A program made the position numbers and the translations under genes. Positions 44,446 through 53,723 of a stretch of 64,000 bases of DNA are shown here, in pieces. The stretch lies in contig NQYJ01000001.1 of assembly GCA_002285055.1 (NCBI GenBank), positions 186,001 to 250,000 of the forward strand. Direction: 5' to 3'. The notes under the pieces were generated by a model. It searched no databases. It saw nothing but the letters and a program-made list of their open reading frames with translations, and was not told where the DNA came from. This DNA comes from Candidatus Izimoplasma sp. ZiA1. GTDB lineage: Bacteria > Bacillota_I > Bacilli_A > Izemoplasmatales > Izemoplasmataceae. How positions within the stretch are numbered: position 1 is the first letter of the stretch; each line of letters begins with the position of its first letter.

Positions 44446-47400
44446 ATGGAATCACAAAAATCATTAGTAGAGACTATGATAATAAATGCAAGAGATTATT
44501 TACTAGACACTTCCTTCAACAATAGAATGATAAATTCAAAGATAACCCTTAATAAAGGGCTATCTTTTAATGTCGAAGATTTAGATTCTTTATACAACTT
44601 AGTTATAAAGAATAACTCTTTTAGTTTTCTTCCACTTGAAAACAAGAAGAAAGAAAAAGGAATTGTTAATGATAAAAGTCTAGTAGTTGATACTGAAAAA
44701 AATAAGAATTATGAAAAAGTAGGCGCTTTAACTACGATAAGCCTATTAGATTCTAATAATAACCCCTCTTTAATACCAATAAAACTAAGGCTAGAAGAAG
44801 GTGCATCAAAACTTATCTATCAAAATGATAAAGAATCAGAATTTTATCAACTTATCGATGGTGTTTATAATGATGTAAAAAAGAACTTTTCAAAGTATGG
44901 TATTGATCAAGATAAAATATATAATAATAATGTTATCTTCACAGGGTTCAAAAAGAACATCAAAAATGATGTCCAAAGTACCATATTGTCAATTTATTTA
45001 GCCTTTGTGAGTTTGTTTAAAAATGAAGGAATTAATAAATCAACAATTGTCCTTGGTGGTTTAAATGATAAAAATGAAATCACAACTACTAAGAACGTTA
45101 TAGAAAAAATCACTTTACTTTACGAAAAAGGCTATAAACGTGTGATTTTATCCAAAAAAAATAAGAAGGACATAAAAACCCTTCCTATGGAAATATTAAA
45201 TACAATTGAAATTGTTTATTTAACAAATATTGATGATGCGGTACTCGCAATGTTTGATATGTTTAATACTGTTGATTACCAAGATAATGAAGGTGAATTC
45301 TTATTAAGTAAGAAATCACAACTTCAAAAAGTGTTTTATGTTAATTACAATCGAGATGATCTAAAAGTAAGACTAGAAAAAATATATGCAAACGCAAAAA
45401 ACCATATAGAAGAACAAGGTATTAATATCTTGTTTTTGTCATTTGGATTTTGTCAGTGGAAAAATGAACAGAACGATAATGAACTTATTCATTCGCCACT
45501 AATTTTCTTGCCTGTTACTATTGAAACTAGTAATTATAAAAATGTATATAAATTTTCCTACTCAAACTCTGAGATAATACTTAATAAATCATTAATAAAA
45601 AAACTGGAACTTGAGTACAATCTAGATTTAAGTAGCTTAGAACTAGAAATTGCTAATGAAAATGAATTTAGTGTCAATGAGTACATAGAACAATTTTTTA
45701 ACTTAATTAAAAACAGTGGATATGATTTTGGTATTGATTCTCATACAGTACACTTAAGTTTTTACTCGTACAACAAATTCTTAATGTATAATGATTTAGA
45801 CCCTCAAAACTGGGAAACAGCTTTAAACGGTGAGTCAAAAAATATACTAACAGATATATTTGTCAATAATATTTATCATGAAGTAAGTAATATTGATGAT
45901 GATAAATTGATAGATAACACAAGAGAAATAGACACGATTAAAAACATCTTAGATGCGGATTCCTCGCAACTATTAGCTATTTCAAAAGTTAATAGAGGTA
46001 ATTCCATTATCATCCAGGGTCCTCCTGGGACTGGAAAGAGTCAAACAATTGTAAATATTATCGCCGAAGCTGTAAGAAACAATAAAAAAGTTTTGTTTAT
46101 GAGTGAAAAACTTGCTGCAATGGAAGTAGTATATAATAGACTTAAAGCTCTAAATTTAAGTCATATAGCGTTACAACTTCACTCTGATAAGGTTAATAAA
46201 GCTCAAGTTGTAAAAGAACTCCAGTCTATTTATTATATGAACAAACTGAACATAAAAAACAGAGATCCTTTATTAACTGAAAATTTATCTGAACTTAAAA
46301 AAGAAATAAACCAATACTACGAATTACTTCATCGAACATCTAAAATTTCAAAAAGAACGCTTATTGAAACCTATCAAGATGTTATTGAGCTTGAGAATTA
46401 TTTTGATTTATCAAAAGTTAATCACTATGATTTAGTAATTCCCAACCCCTATTTAACAGAAATTAGCGACGCCGAGTTTAATAAGATAGCAACTCAATTA
46501 GAGATTATGGAAAATTATTACTCTAAATATGGGTCTTTTAAAACAAGCCCTCTAAATGGGGTTACATTAAGGACAACATTAAGCCATCACGATTTAATGC
46601 GTTTTTCAAACAATATTGATAGTTTAATAAAAAATATTAACGACTCTATAAAAGTTGTCTCATACATAAAAATTCCAGCAATAAAAACTGGTGGTATTAC
46701 TTTAGAGGAGATTTTAAACCTTGAAAAAATAAAAGAGATTAACAATGATTTGGATGAGTATATTAATGACATTAATCATAGTCTAATCGTTAATAACAAA
46801 GATAAATTAGAAGAGATATTCAGTCTTTACAATCTTTCAAGTGTTTCAAACTCTTTAGTAAGAACTGAAATAATTCAAAATCTTGTATATGTTAATGATT
46901 TAGAAACTTATATTGGTAATTTAGTAAAAGAAATACAATTATACAGTAATTTTAATGGATGTTTAAAAAGAAGAAAGTCCAACTACAAAATATTGCGAGA
47001 ATCAATAGTTAGCAAGTATTTAATTAATAATGATGGGAGCTATGCAGAGAATTTAGAGTCACTAAAATGGCTTTATAGTAACCTATCATTAAAACTGTTA
47101 CTCTTAAAAGAGGATACTTTACTAGAGAAGTGTTTTGGTAAAAGATTTAAAGAGGATAAATCTGATATTAATAGACTAAACTCAATATATAATTCTGTTG
47201 AAGTTGTTTACCAATCTATAAAAGTATTGTTTAAAGACAAATCATTTAAAGAGGATTTGTTTATTGATTATTATCGTAATTTTATTAAAAAAGACCTTTC
47301 TCCAATTAAGAACACCATTCATTTACTAGAAGATATAAATAATGATTTAAAAATAAATAAAGATGTTTTCTTAAGTACATTCAATACTAATAAATATACA

Positions 47401-49785
47401 AAGTGTGATCTAAATATTTTAGTAACACATTTTAAAAAATTAAAACATTCTCTGCCAGCTTTAAATGACTTTATTGTTTTAAAAGATGTTAAAATCGATA
47501 TAGAAAATAATATTATGGATCCTTACTTGGTTTCGCTTCTAAATGACGAGAAATATGATACTCATATATCAAAGGCCTTCAGATATATTAGACTTCACAG
47601 TATTATCAAAGACATCTTGTCAAACAATGAAAAACTTGAAAAGTTTAATGCTATGATTTTCGAGCAGAAAGTTAGAGAGTTTATTTATCTAGATAACAAA
47701 AATATTCAAACAAATAATCTTCAAGAGGTATTAGATTCTCACTTCTTAAGAGTTTATAACATTAGAAAGGATGAAACCCTTTCTAAAGAGAACAAAGATG
47801 AAAAAATCAGTTACTTATTAAAAACATTCAATAAAAAACATAATATACCTAACGTAAAAAAATTATTAAAAGACGCTTTTGATCCTATAACTAAACTCAA
47901 ACCTGTATTTATGATGAGCCCAATTAGTATTTCACAATACTTAGAGCCAATTGTTGGTATGTTTGATATAGTTGTTTTTGATGAAGCTTCTCAGATAAAA
48001 CCTCAAGATGCTTTTGGTTCCTTATTAAGAGGAAAGCAAGTAGTTGTAGTTGGTGATGAAAAACAATTACCTCCAACTAATTTCTTTGAAAGTTTTTATG
48101 GTTCAACTGACATTTTTGAAGAGGATACAATATCTAATTATGAAAGTATTTTGACTTTGCTTAGAGGTAGCGGGGTTCCATTAACTACTTTAAATTGGCA
48201 TTATCGTTCTAAACATCATAATTTAATTAAGATTTCAAACGAACATTTTTACGACAAATCTCTTTCTATTTTTCCTTCTAAATACAAAAACAATCCAGAA
48301 TACGGTCTAAAACTACATTATGTGGATGGAATTTTTGATAGAGGTCGCACGAGAACAAACATTATCGAAGCCAAAGAGATAGTTAAATACGTTGTGAATC
48401 ACGCCAAAACAACCCCAGATTTATCTTTAGGTGTAGCAACACTCAATATCAACCAAAGAGATTTAATCAGCTCAGAGCTTAAAAAAGTAATCAAAGATGA
48501 TGTTACATTAGATTCTTTCTTTGACGAAGACAAGATTGAACCGTTCTTTATTAAGAATCTAGAAAATGTCCAAGGTGATGAAAGAGAAGTGATTTTAATC
48601 TCCATCGCTTATGCAAAAGATCAAAATGGTAATATTATCCAAAATTTTGGGGCAATAAACCATATTGGTGGTGAAAGAAGATTAAATGTTCTTATGACTA
48701 GAGCAAAACAAAAATGTGTGATATTTACAGGACTAAAATCTCATGATTTAGAGGTGGACTATCGTACTAGTGAAGGTGTTAATGTTCTAAAAAAATTCCT
48801 GCAATTTGTTGAAAACAAGTTTATAGAAGAACCTGAGGAAATTAACTCAGACTCTAAACTATTCGCAATTGAAATTGCTGAGGAGCTTAATAAACATGGA
48901 TATGTCTGTGATTATACTATTGGTAATGATCAATATTATATTGATTTAGCAATATTAAACCCTAATGATGAATCAGAGTATTTACTAGGTATTGAATTTG
49001 ATGACTCAACTTTCTCACAATCTAGAACAGCTAGTGAGAGAGAAAGGATTAGAAACAAGGTAATGCGTGCAAAAGGCTGGGCAATCTATAAAATCTACTT
49101 ACCTTCTTGGTTTAATAATCGTCAGCAAGAGATTGAAGATATTTTAAAATATATTAAATCTATTAAAGCAAAAAGAGTTGAGGAAATTGAAGAAGAAATC
49201 GAGTTCAATTTAGAACCAGTAAACGTTGTTACGAGATTTGGCTTTGAGCCATATAAAAAATACAAAAAAATGATTGAAAACATTAATTTCTTTATGAAAG
49301 ACAATGGTGACTTTAATCAATATATCTTAGATTTAGTTTATTGTGAAATGCCCATTAAATTAGGGTTAATCATCGATCGAGTTGTTGAAAACTCACATAC
49401 TATAAAAAAATCTAATGTTGTAAAAAATAGAATCAAAAAGGCTTTAAACAGTCTTGAACACAACCATAATATTTATGTTAAAAACGGCTTTTACTATTAT
49501 TATCAAAAAGAAGACTTTATAAAATTCAGAGATAGAAGAAATGTGCTAAACGAGTTCTCTTTAAGCAATATTTCTGATGATGAGTTCATTCATGCAATAA
49601 AAGAAGTTATTCGCAATAGTTTTGGAATTACCACAACTGATATTTCATCAATAATCTCAAATTATTTTGGTTATGAGAACACTAACTTAGAAGTTGAAAA
49701 AACAATTGAGAGGCTTTGTGTCAGATTAATGAGTAATAACCAAATCTATAAAGACGAAAATGATAATCTACAATTTAATAAATAA
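44446..49785 (+). CDS. DUF4011 superfamily 1 helicase-nuclease with Lon-like insertion
   Basis: This is a 1779-residue multidomain protein. An N-terminal DUF4011 segment (about 1-65, LLDTSFNNRMINSK) resumes near 290 with EEQGINILFLSFGF; between them residues 90-272 resemble a Lon protease domain (Ser178 in the GPSAG position, EKG-KRVIL, KKDIKTLP). An SF1 helicase follows with Walker A GPPGTGKS near 525, DEAS box near 1177, VVGDEKQLPP, NWHYRSKH, ENVQGDE and RRLNVLMTRAK. A restriction-like nuclease (about 1470-1560, IDLAILN and GIEFDD) and a winged-helix DUF3320-like end complete it. DUF4011-helicase-nuclease proteins occur among predicted phage-defence genes; whether this one is defensive is unproven. 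Preceded by GAGGTGAG, followed by a terminator. Confidence 0.88.
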   Translation: MESQKSLVETMIINARDYLLDTSFNNRMINSKITLNKGLSFNVEDLDSLYNLVIKNNSFSFLPLENKKKEKGIVNDKSLVVDTEKNKNYEKVGALTTISLLDSNNNPSLIPIKLRLEEGASKLIYQNDKESEFYQLIDGVYNDVKKNFSKYGIDQDKIYNNNVIFTGFKKNIKNDVQSTILSIYLAFVSLFKNEGINKSTIVLGGLNDKNEITTTKNVIEKITLLYEKGYKRVILSKKNKKDIKTLPMEILNTIEIVYLTNIDDAVLAMFDMFNTVDYQDNEGEFLLSKKSQLQKVFYVNYNRDDLKVRLEKIYANAKNHIEEQGINILFLSFGFCQWKNEQNDNELIHSPLIFLPVTIETSNYKNVYKFSYSNSEIILNKSLIKKLELEYNLDLSSLELEIANENEFSVNEYIEQFFNLIKNSGYDFGIDSHTVHLSFYSYNKFLMYNDLDPQNWETALNGESKNILTDIFVNNIYHEVSNIDDDKLIDNTREIDTIKNILDADSSQLLAISKVNRGNSIIIQGPPGTGKSQTIVNIIAEAVRNNKKVLFMSEKLAAMEVVYNRLKALNLSHIALQLHSDKVNKAQVVKELQSIYYMNKLNIKNRDPLLTENLSELKKEINQYYELLHRTSKISKRTLIETYQDVIELENYFDLSKVNHYDLVIPNPYLTEISDAEFNKIATQLEIMENYYSKYGSFKTSPLNGVTLRTTLSHHDLMRFSNNIDSLIKNINDSIKVVSYIKIPAIKTGGITLEEILNLEKIKEINNDLDEYINDINHSLIVNNKDKLEEIFSLYNLSSVSNSLVRTEIIQNLVYVNDLETYIGNLVKEIQLYSNFNGCLKRRKSNYKILRESIVSKYLINNDGSYAENLESLKWLYSNLSLKLLLLKEDTLLEKCFGKRFKEDKSDINRLNSIYNSVEVVYQSIKVLFKDKSFKEDLFIDYYRNFIKKDLSPIKNTIHLLEDINNDLKINKDVFLSTFNTNKYTKCDLNILVTHFKKLKHSLPALNDFIVLKDVKIDIENNIMDPYLVSLLNDEKYDTHISKAFRYIRLHSIIKDILSNNEKLEKFNAMIFEQKVREFIYLDNKNIQTNNLQEVLDSHFLRVYNIRKDETLSKENKDEKISYLLKTFNKKHNIPNVKKLLKDAFDPITKLKPVFMMSPISISQYLEPIVGMFDIVVFDEASQIKPQDAFGSLLRGKQVVVVGDEKQLPPTNFFESFYGSTDIFEEDTISNYESILTLLRGSGVPLTTLNWHYRSKHHNLIKISNEHFYDKSLSIFPSKYKNNPEYGLKLHYVDGIFDRGRTRTNIIEAKEIVKYVVNHAKTTPDLSLGVATLNINQRDLISSELKKVIKDDVTLDSFFDEDKIEPFFIKNLENVQGDEREVILISIAYAKDQNGNIIQNFGAINHIGGERRLNVLMTRAKQKCVIFTGLKSHDLEVDYRTSEGVNVLKKFLQFVENKFIEEPEEINSDSKLFAIEIAEELNKHGYVCDYTIGNDQYYIDLAILNPNDESEYLLGIEFDDSTFSQSRTASERERIRNKVMRAKGWAIYKIYLPSWFNNRQQEIEDILKYIKSIKAKRVEEIEEEIEFNLEPVNVVTRFGFEPYKKYKKMIENINFFMKDNGDFNQYILDLVYCEMPIKLGLIIDRVVENSHTIKKSNVVKNRIKKALNSLEHNHNIYVKNGFYYYYQKEDFIKFRDRRNVLNEFSLSNISDDEFIHAIKEVIRNSFGITTTDISSIISNYFGYENTNLEVEKTIERLCVRLMSNNQIYKDENDNLQFNK

Positions 49786-49809
49786 AAAAAGGAGCGAAAG
49801 CTCCTTTTA
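49784..49809. terminator. Bidirectional terminator between helicase gene and rmuC
   Basis: AAAAGGAGC GAAA GCTCCTTTT has a GNRA-type loop and runs of A and T on both sides. Confidence 0.9.
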
Positions 49810-50988
49810 ATCTATCTTTTTTTCTTGAACATCGAGTTGAACATGTGAAATTTCCTCAAATCTTTTTCCTATTTTTGAGCTTGTGGTGTGAATTTCTTTT
49901 ACGCTATTACTTACTCTATCTATACTCTTAGACAATGTATCCCATCTTGTTTGGTATCTAGAAAACTCTGTGCCAAGCTTAATAAGTTCTTCTTGTATTT
50001 CTTTCGCATATTTGTCTCTTTCAATATTTTTAAGTAGAATTTGAACAGTTGTTAACATACTCATTAAAGTTGTAGGTGAAGCCAGCCATACTCTTCTAGA
50101 TTGCGCATAATCTATTATATCTTGATGGTAAGCATTTAGTTCAGCAAATATAGCTTCAGCTGGTATAAACATAACAGCTTGGTCTGATGTTTCGTTTGGA
50201 ATTATATATTTTACTGCAATATCATCAATATGTTTCTTTAAATCCGTTTTAAACTTTCTAGTTGCAACTTTTCTTAGTTCCTCTGAACTGTCTCTATCAA
50301 CCATTCTTTGGTAGTTTTCCAGTGGAAACTTAGAATCTACAGCTAAATCACCCATAGGATCTGGTATGTGTAGTAATGCATCTACCATTTTTCCATTAGA
50401 TAATGTATGTTGAAGTGAATAGTGATCTTCTTTATCACCAAATATTGATTGCAATATTTGGTTTAATTGTACTTCACCAAAAGTCCCTCGACTTTTTTTA
50501 TCTGTTAACACATTTTGTAATGAAACAACATCTGTTGATAATTTTTCTATATTTTTTTGAGCTTCATCAATTTTTGATAATCTTTCTACAATGCTCGTGA
50601 ATGTTTTATTAGTTTTTTCAAACCCTTCATCTAATCTCATTTCGACTTTTTGATTAATTTTTTGCATTTGCGATTCTATCTTCATATTTAATGCTTCAAA
50701 AGACTCAGATATTTTTTTATTTAGACCCTCTTTAAAATCATCAAAGCTTTTATAACTTTTACTAGAGTTTTCATTAAGCTCTTTTTGAATATGTTCTTTT
50801 AAATCACCAAATCTCTCAATAAGTTTAACAATAGTCTTGCTATTTTCTTCTAATAACAAAGCTTTAATTTCCGGTATCTGATCATCTTCATTACTATTAA
50901 CTTGAGATTTCAAATCAATAACCATTTTTGCGACAATTAAAACTAAAAACATATTAACAACTACTAGTCCAATGATGATATATTCCAT
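49807..50988 (-). CDS. rmuC: RmuC-family DNA recombination protein
   Basis: This membrane-anchored protein has one N-terminal span (EYIIIGLVVVNMFLVLIVA), a long coiled coil (about 40-165), and a nuclease-like C-terminal domain beginning GTFGEVQLNQIL with MVDALLHIP and LAVDSKFPLENY and VMFIPAEAIFAEL, as in RmuC. RmuC limits inversions at short inverted repeats in E. coli. The start at MEYII is chosen because GGAGTGATAAT precedes it. Catalytic residues resemble the PD-(D/E)XK fold, but activity is not shown. Confidence 0.92.
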   Translation of the reverse strand: MEYIIIGLVVVNMFLVLIVAKMVIDLKSQVNSNEDDQIPEIKALLLEENSKTIVKLIERFGDLKEHIQKELNENSSKSYKSFDDFKEGLNKKISESFEALNMKIESQMQKINQKVEMRLDEGFEKTNKTFTSIVERLSKIDEAQKNIEKLSTDVVSLQNVLTDKKSRGTFGEVQLNQILQSIFGDKEDHYSLQHTLSNGKMVDALLHIPDPMGDLAVDSKFPLENYQRMVDRDSSEELRKVATRKFKTDLKKHIDDIAVKYIIPNETSDQAVMFIPAEAIFAELNAYHQDIIDYAQSRRVWLASPTTLMSMLTTVQILLKNIERDKYAKEIQEELIKLGTEFSRYQTRWDTLSKSIDRVSNSVKEIHTTSSKIGKRFEEISHVQLDVQEKKID

Positions 50989-51093
50989 ATTATCACTCCT
51001 CATAATTATTATACTATATAACTACATTTTTTATGTCAGAATCATTGTTTTTTATTTCTTAGACATATGAAAACACTTTTCTTTAAAAACAGA

Positions 51094-51122
51094 TTGACAT
51101 TTACAAAGTTCGTTTGTATACT
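51094..51122 (+). promoter_or_regulatory. Promoter of the ferredoxin gene
   Basis: A perfect -35 TTGACA, 17-bp spacer and -10 TATACT, followed by a GGAGGTG ribosome binding site before the ferredoxin ATG. Confidence 0.8.
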
Positions 51123-51146
51123 TACTAAATGTTGGAGGTGTAAAAT

Positions 51147-51341
51147 ATGTCTTATACTGTTAATGTAATTGAAGAAAAGTGTGTAGGTTGTTCGATTTGT
51201 TCTAGAATTTGTCCAACAGGAACACTGAAAATTAATAAAGAAACAAAAAAAGCTTATAATTCAGGAGTTTATTGTGATAATGCATGGGGTTGTTTATATG
51301 CATGTCCAACAAAAGCTCTAGAAATAGTAGAAGTTAGATAA
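51147..51341 (+). CDS. Small ferredoxin with seven cluster cysteines
   Basis: The 64-residue protein has a complete first motif (Cys12, 15, 18, 22 followed by Pro). The second motif keeps the spacing at 43, 46, 49, 53 and the trailing Pro, but residue 46 is alanine (CDNAWGCLYACP). The likely content is one [4Fe-4S] and one [3Fe-4S] cluster, giving a 7Fe ferredoxin, or an additional ligand from elsewhere. It would carry electrons for fermentative metabolism or redox enzymes. It has its own strong promoter and a terminator and no obvious partner next to it. Confidence 0.93.
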   Translation: MSYTVNVIEEKCVGCSICSRICPTGTLKINKETKKAYNSGVYCDNAWGCLYACPTKALEIVEVR

Positions 51342-51374
51342 AAAAAACATCATCCAAGATGATGTTTTTTTTTA
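51341..51374. terminator. Bidirectional terminator between ferredoxin gene and prs
   Basis: The stem AAACATCATC CAA GATGATGTTT is flanked by A and T runs. Confidence 0.88.
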
Positions 51375-52340
51375 ACCTTTGTTTTTGTATTCGAATAAAT
51401 CACTTAAAGGTCTATCGTAAATAATATTTAAAATTCCTTTAGCAATTAAATCAGCAATACTTAATTGGATAATCTTATCCGATTTTTTATCTTCAGGTAA
51501 TTGAATTGTATTAGTACAAATAACTTCCTCAATCACAGAAGCGTTTAATCTATCAATCGCTGGAGGTGAAAAGATTGGGTGAGTACATGCTGCAAATACT
51601 TTTTTTGCACCTTTATCAATTAAAGCTTGAGCTGCAGCTGTTATTGTTCCAGCTGTATCAATCATATCATCAATAAGAATTGCAATTTTTCCATCAACAT
51701 CACCAACAAGACCCATAACTTCAGCTACATTCGCTTTTGGTCGTCTTTTATCAATGATGGCAATTGGGCAGCCCATAATATCTCCCATTTTTCTAGCTCT
51801 TACTGCACCACCATGATCAGGTGCAACAATTACTAAGTCGTCTTTAAAATTTTTATTTTCAAAATATTCAACAATAGTAGGCATAGCTCTAAAATTGTCA
51901 ATTGGAATATCAAAGAATCCTTGAATCTGTGAAGCATGTAAATCCATTGCCAAAACACGATCAGCTCCCGCTGTCTCTAATAAGTTTGCAACTAATTTTG
52001 CCGAGATTGGTTGTCTTGATGATGTTTTGCGGTCTTGTCTTGAATATCCGTAATAAGGCATAATAACATTAATACTTTTTGCTGAAGCTCTTTTTATAGC
52101 ATCCATTGTAATTAATAATTCCATTAAATTCTCATTAACAGGCTCATGTGTAGGTTGAACTATAAAAACGTGATGACCTCTTACTGTTTCCTCAATATTT
52201 ACTCCAATTTCTCCATCAGCGAATCTTCTGATTTCGATTTTACTTAGTGGAATTCCAGAAATTTCTGAAATTTCTTCTGCTAGTAATGGATTAGCACTTA
52301 AACTAAACAATTTAATCTTATTGCCATCTAAAATAGCCAT
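51372..52340 (-). CDS. prs: Ribose-phosphate pyrophosphokinase
   Basis: This enzyme makes PRPP from ribose-5-phosphate and ATP, the start of nucleotide synthesis. Signatures include RRFADGEIGVNIEE, FIVQPTHEPVNENLMELL, the PRPP loop VLIDDMIDTAGTI (aligned as AILIDDMIDTAGT) and DLHASQIQGFF. At 322 residues it is normal. It follows spoVG on the same strand with a terminator-like hairpin between, an arrangement also found in Bacillus. Confidence 0.97.
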   Translation of the reverse strand: MAILDGNKIKLFSLSANPLLAEEISEISGIPLSKIEIRRFADGEIGVNIEETVRGHHVFIVQPTHEPVNENLMELLITMDAIKRASAKSINVIMPYYGYSRQDRKTSSRQPISAKLVANLLETAGADRVLAMDLHASQIQGFFDIPIDNFRAMPTIVEYFENKNFKDDLVIVAPDHGGAVRARKMGDIMGCPIAIIDKRRPKANVAEVMGLVGDVDGKIAILIDDMIDTAGTITAAAQALIDKGAKKVFAACTHPIFSPPAIDRLNASVIEEVICTNTIQLPEDKKSDKIIQLSIADLIAKGILNIIYDRPLSDLFEYKNKG

Positions 52341-52410
52341 TCTTTATCCTCCAAAATAATATATTTTAATTTAACCATATATACATTATCATTTTAACTC
52401 TAAAAATGCA

Positions 52411-52446
52411 AAAATAAAATGCAACTTTTAAAAAAAGTTACATTTA
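52411..52446 (-). terminator. Probable terminator after spoVG
   Basis: AAATGTAACTTTT and AAAAGTTGCATTT form a stem with one mismatch on the minus strand, then a T-rich run. Confidence 0.6.
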
Positions 52447-52458
52447 TTCTAAAAAATA

Positions 52459-52719
52459 TTATTCATCGCCTAAGTTGTTATAAGCCTCAATTACTGCAGC
52501 TTCGATGCGGTTACGAGTTTCTTGGTTAATAGGATGAGCTACATCCTTAAACTCACCGTTTGGCATTTTTCTACTTGGCATAGCAACAAATAGTCCCTCT
52601 TTTCCATCGATTATGCGTAATTCATGAACAACAAAACATTCGTCAATTGTTATTGCAGCAATAGCTTTCAAACGATTATCACTATTAAACTTTTTAACCC
52701 TAACGTCTGTTATATTCAT
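52459..52719 (-). CDS. spoVG: Regulator SpoVG
   Basis: SpoVG is a small RNA- and DNA-binding regulator. The protein starts MNITDVRVKKF and contains GLFVAMPSRKMPNGEFKDV and HPINQETRNRIE, closely matching Bacillus SpoVG. The start is set at the ATG after GAGGTGG; six more residues in frame are unlikely. It has its own promoter (52759-52787) overlapping the end of ispE. Presence of SpoVG does not imply sporulation, since non-spore-formers carry it. Confidence 0.95.
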   Translation of the reverse strand: MNITDVRVKKFNSDNRLKAIAAITIDECFVVHELRIIDGKEGLFVAMPSRKMPNGEFKDVAHPINQETRNRIEAAVIEAYNNLGDE

Positions 52720-52758
52720 CTCTCCACCTCGCATCATTTTTGTATTCTACTATAGATA

Positions 52759-52787
52759 ATTATAACATATATAATTAAAGATGACAA
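52759..52787 (-). promoter_or_regulatory. Promoter of spoVG
   Basis: On the minus strand TTGTCA and TATAAT are separated by 17 bases, between ispE and spoVG. Confidence 0.72.
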
Positions 52788-52812
52788 ATATTTTCAAGCT
52801 TAGTTGAGCCAA

Positions 52813-53658
52813 CTACTTAAATCTGGTCAATATAACAGTGCATTTTTCCTCGTATACTTCTTTTACTTGTTTGATTTTTTGTCTATTATTTTCTATTGCA
52901 AAAACTGTAGAACCGCTTCCACTCATTAATACACCTTTTAAACCAAAATCTAGTAACTGGTGCTTTATTTCTTTGATCTTAGGATACAGTTCAAATGTGA
53001 CATTTTCTAAAGAGTTGTATAAAGATCGAGTTATAAGTTCGTAATTTCTGTTATAAACACCTTGGGACATATCGTTAATTTTAATTTTAATTAGATTTTC
53101 CTCATCTATTTTAGAAAAAACTTGTTTTGTACTTACATTGATGTCCGGATAAACCAATATTACTTTACTTTTTAGTTTTGTATTTACAAATAACAAATCC
53201 TCACCTTTACCTTTTGCAATGCAAAGCTTGTTATAAATACAAAATGGAATATCAGCTCCAAATTTTTCACCAATTTTCGCCATATCTTCTAAAGATAAAT
53301 TCAGTTTATACAGTCTATTCAAACCTCTTAATACAGCTGCGGCGTTTGCACTACCCCCAGCTAAACCTGCCCCCATTGGGATTTTCTTATGAATTGTAAT
53401 ATCTACACCTGTTTTAATTTCAAACTCGTTTAAAACAAACTTAGCTACCTTATAAACAATATTATCGTGAGTATTCTTTGTGATTTCTATATTAGAACTA
53501 ATCTTGATTTCTTTTTTATCTAGTATTTTTTTCATTCTTATCTCATCATGCAATTTAAGAGGAGCCATAATCATTTCAAGATTATGAAATCCATCAACTC
53601 TTTTTCCTACTACATTTAGAAAAAGATTAATTTTAGCGTATGCTTTTTCTTTTACCAT
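52813..53658 (-). CDS. ispE: 4-diphosphocytidyl-2-C-methyl-D-erythritol kinase
   Basis: IspE phosphorylates CDP-ME in the non-mevalonate (MEP) isoprenoid pathway. It is a GHMP kinase with the start AYAKINLFLNVVGKR, the ATP loop IPMGAGLAGGSANAAAVLRG and the C-terminal GVLMSGSGSTVFA. The start is placed at the ATG after AGAGGTGG; the upstream GTG is rejected. Together with ksgA it follows Bacillus gene order (rnmV-ksgA-ispE). This shows the cell likely uses the MEP route. Confidence 0.95.
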   Translation of the reverse strand: MVKEKAYAKINLFLNVVGKRVDGFHNLEMIMAPLKLHDEIRMKKILDKKEIKISSNIEITKNTHDNIVYKVAKFVLNEFEIKTGVDITIHKKIPMGAGLAGGSANAAAVLRGLNRLYKLNLSLEDMAKIGEKFGADIPFCIYNKLCIAKGKGEDLLFVNTKLKSKVILVYPDINVSTKQVFSKIDEENLIKIKINDMSQGVYNRNYELITRSLYNSLENVTFELYPKIKEIKHQLLDFGLKGVLMSGSGSTVFAIENNRQKIKQVKEVYEEKCTVILTRFK

Positions 53659-53689
53659 AAAAACCACCTCTTTTATATTTTATCATAAA

Positions 53690-53723
53690 AAAAAGCGTAA
53701 TTAAATATATCATTACGCTTTAA
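53690..53723 (-). terminator. Terminator after ksgA
   Basis: AAAGCGTAAT / ATTACGCTTT, a 10-bp stem followed by a long T run on the minus strand. Confidence 0.85.

Noticed and set aside
44446-49785. Firm assignment of the helicase to a named defence system
   Set aside because: DUF4011 helicase-nuclease proteins resemble those reported in predicted defence systems, but no defence neighbours are present and I cannot run a classifier here.
52790-52830. Terminator for ispE from the TAGTTG AGC CAACTA repeat
   Set aside because: The hairpin is short and not followed by a T run on the minus strand.
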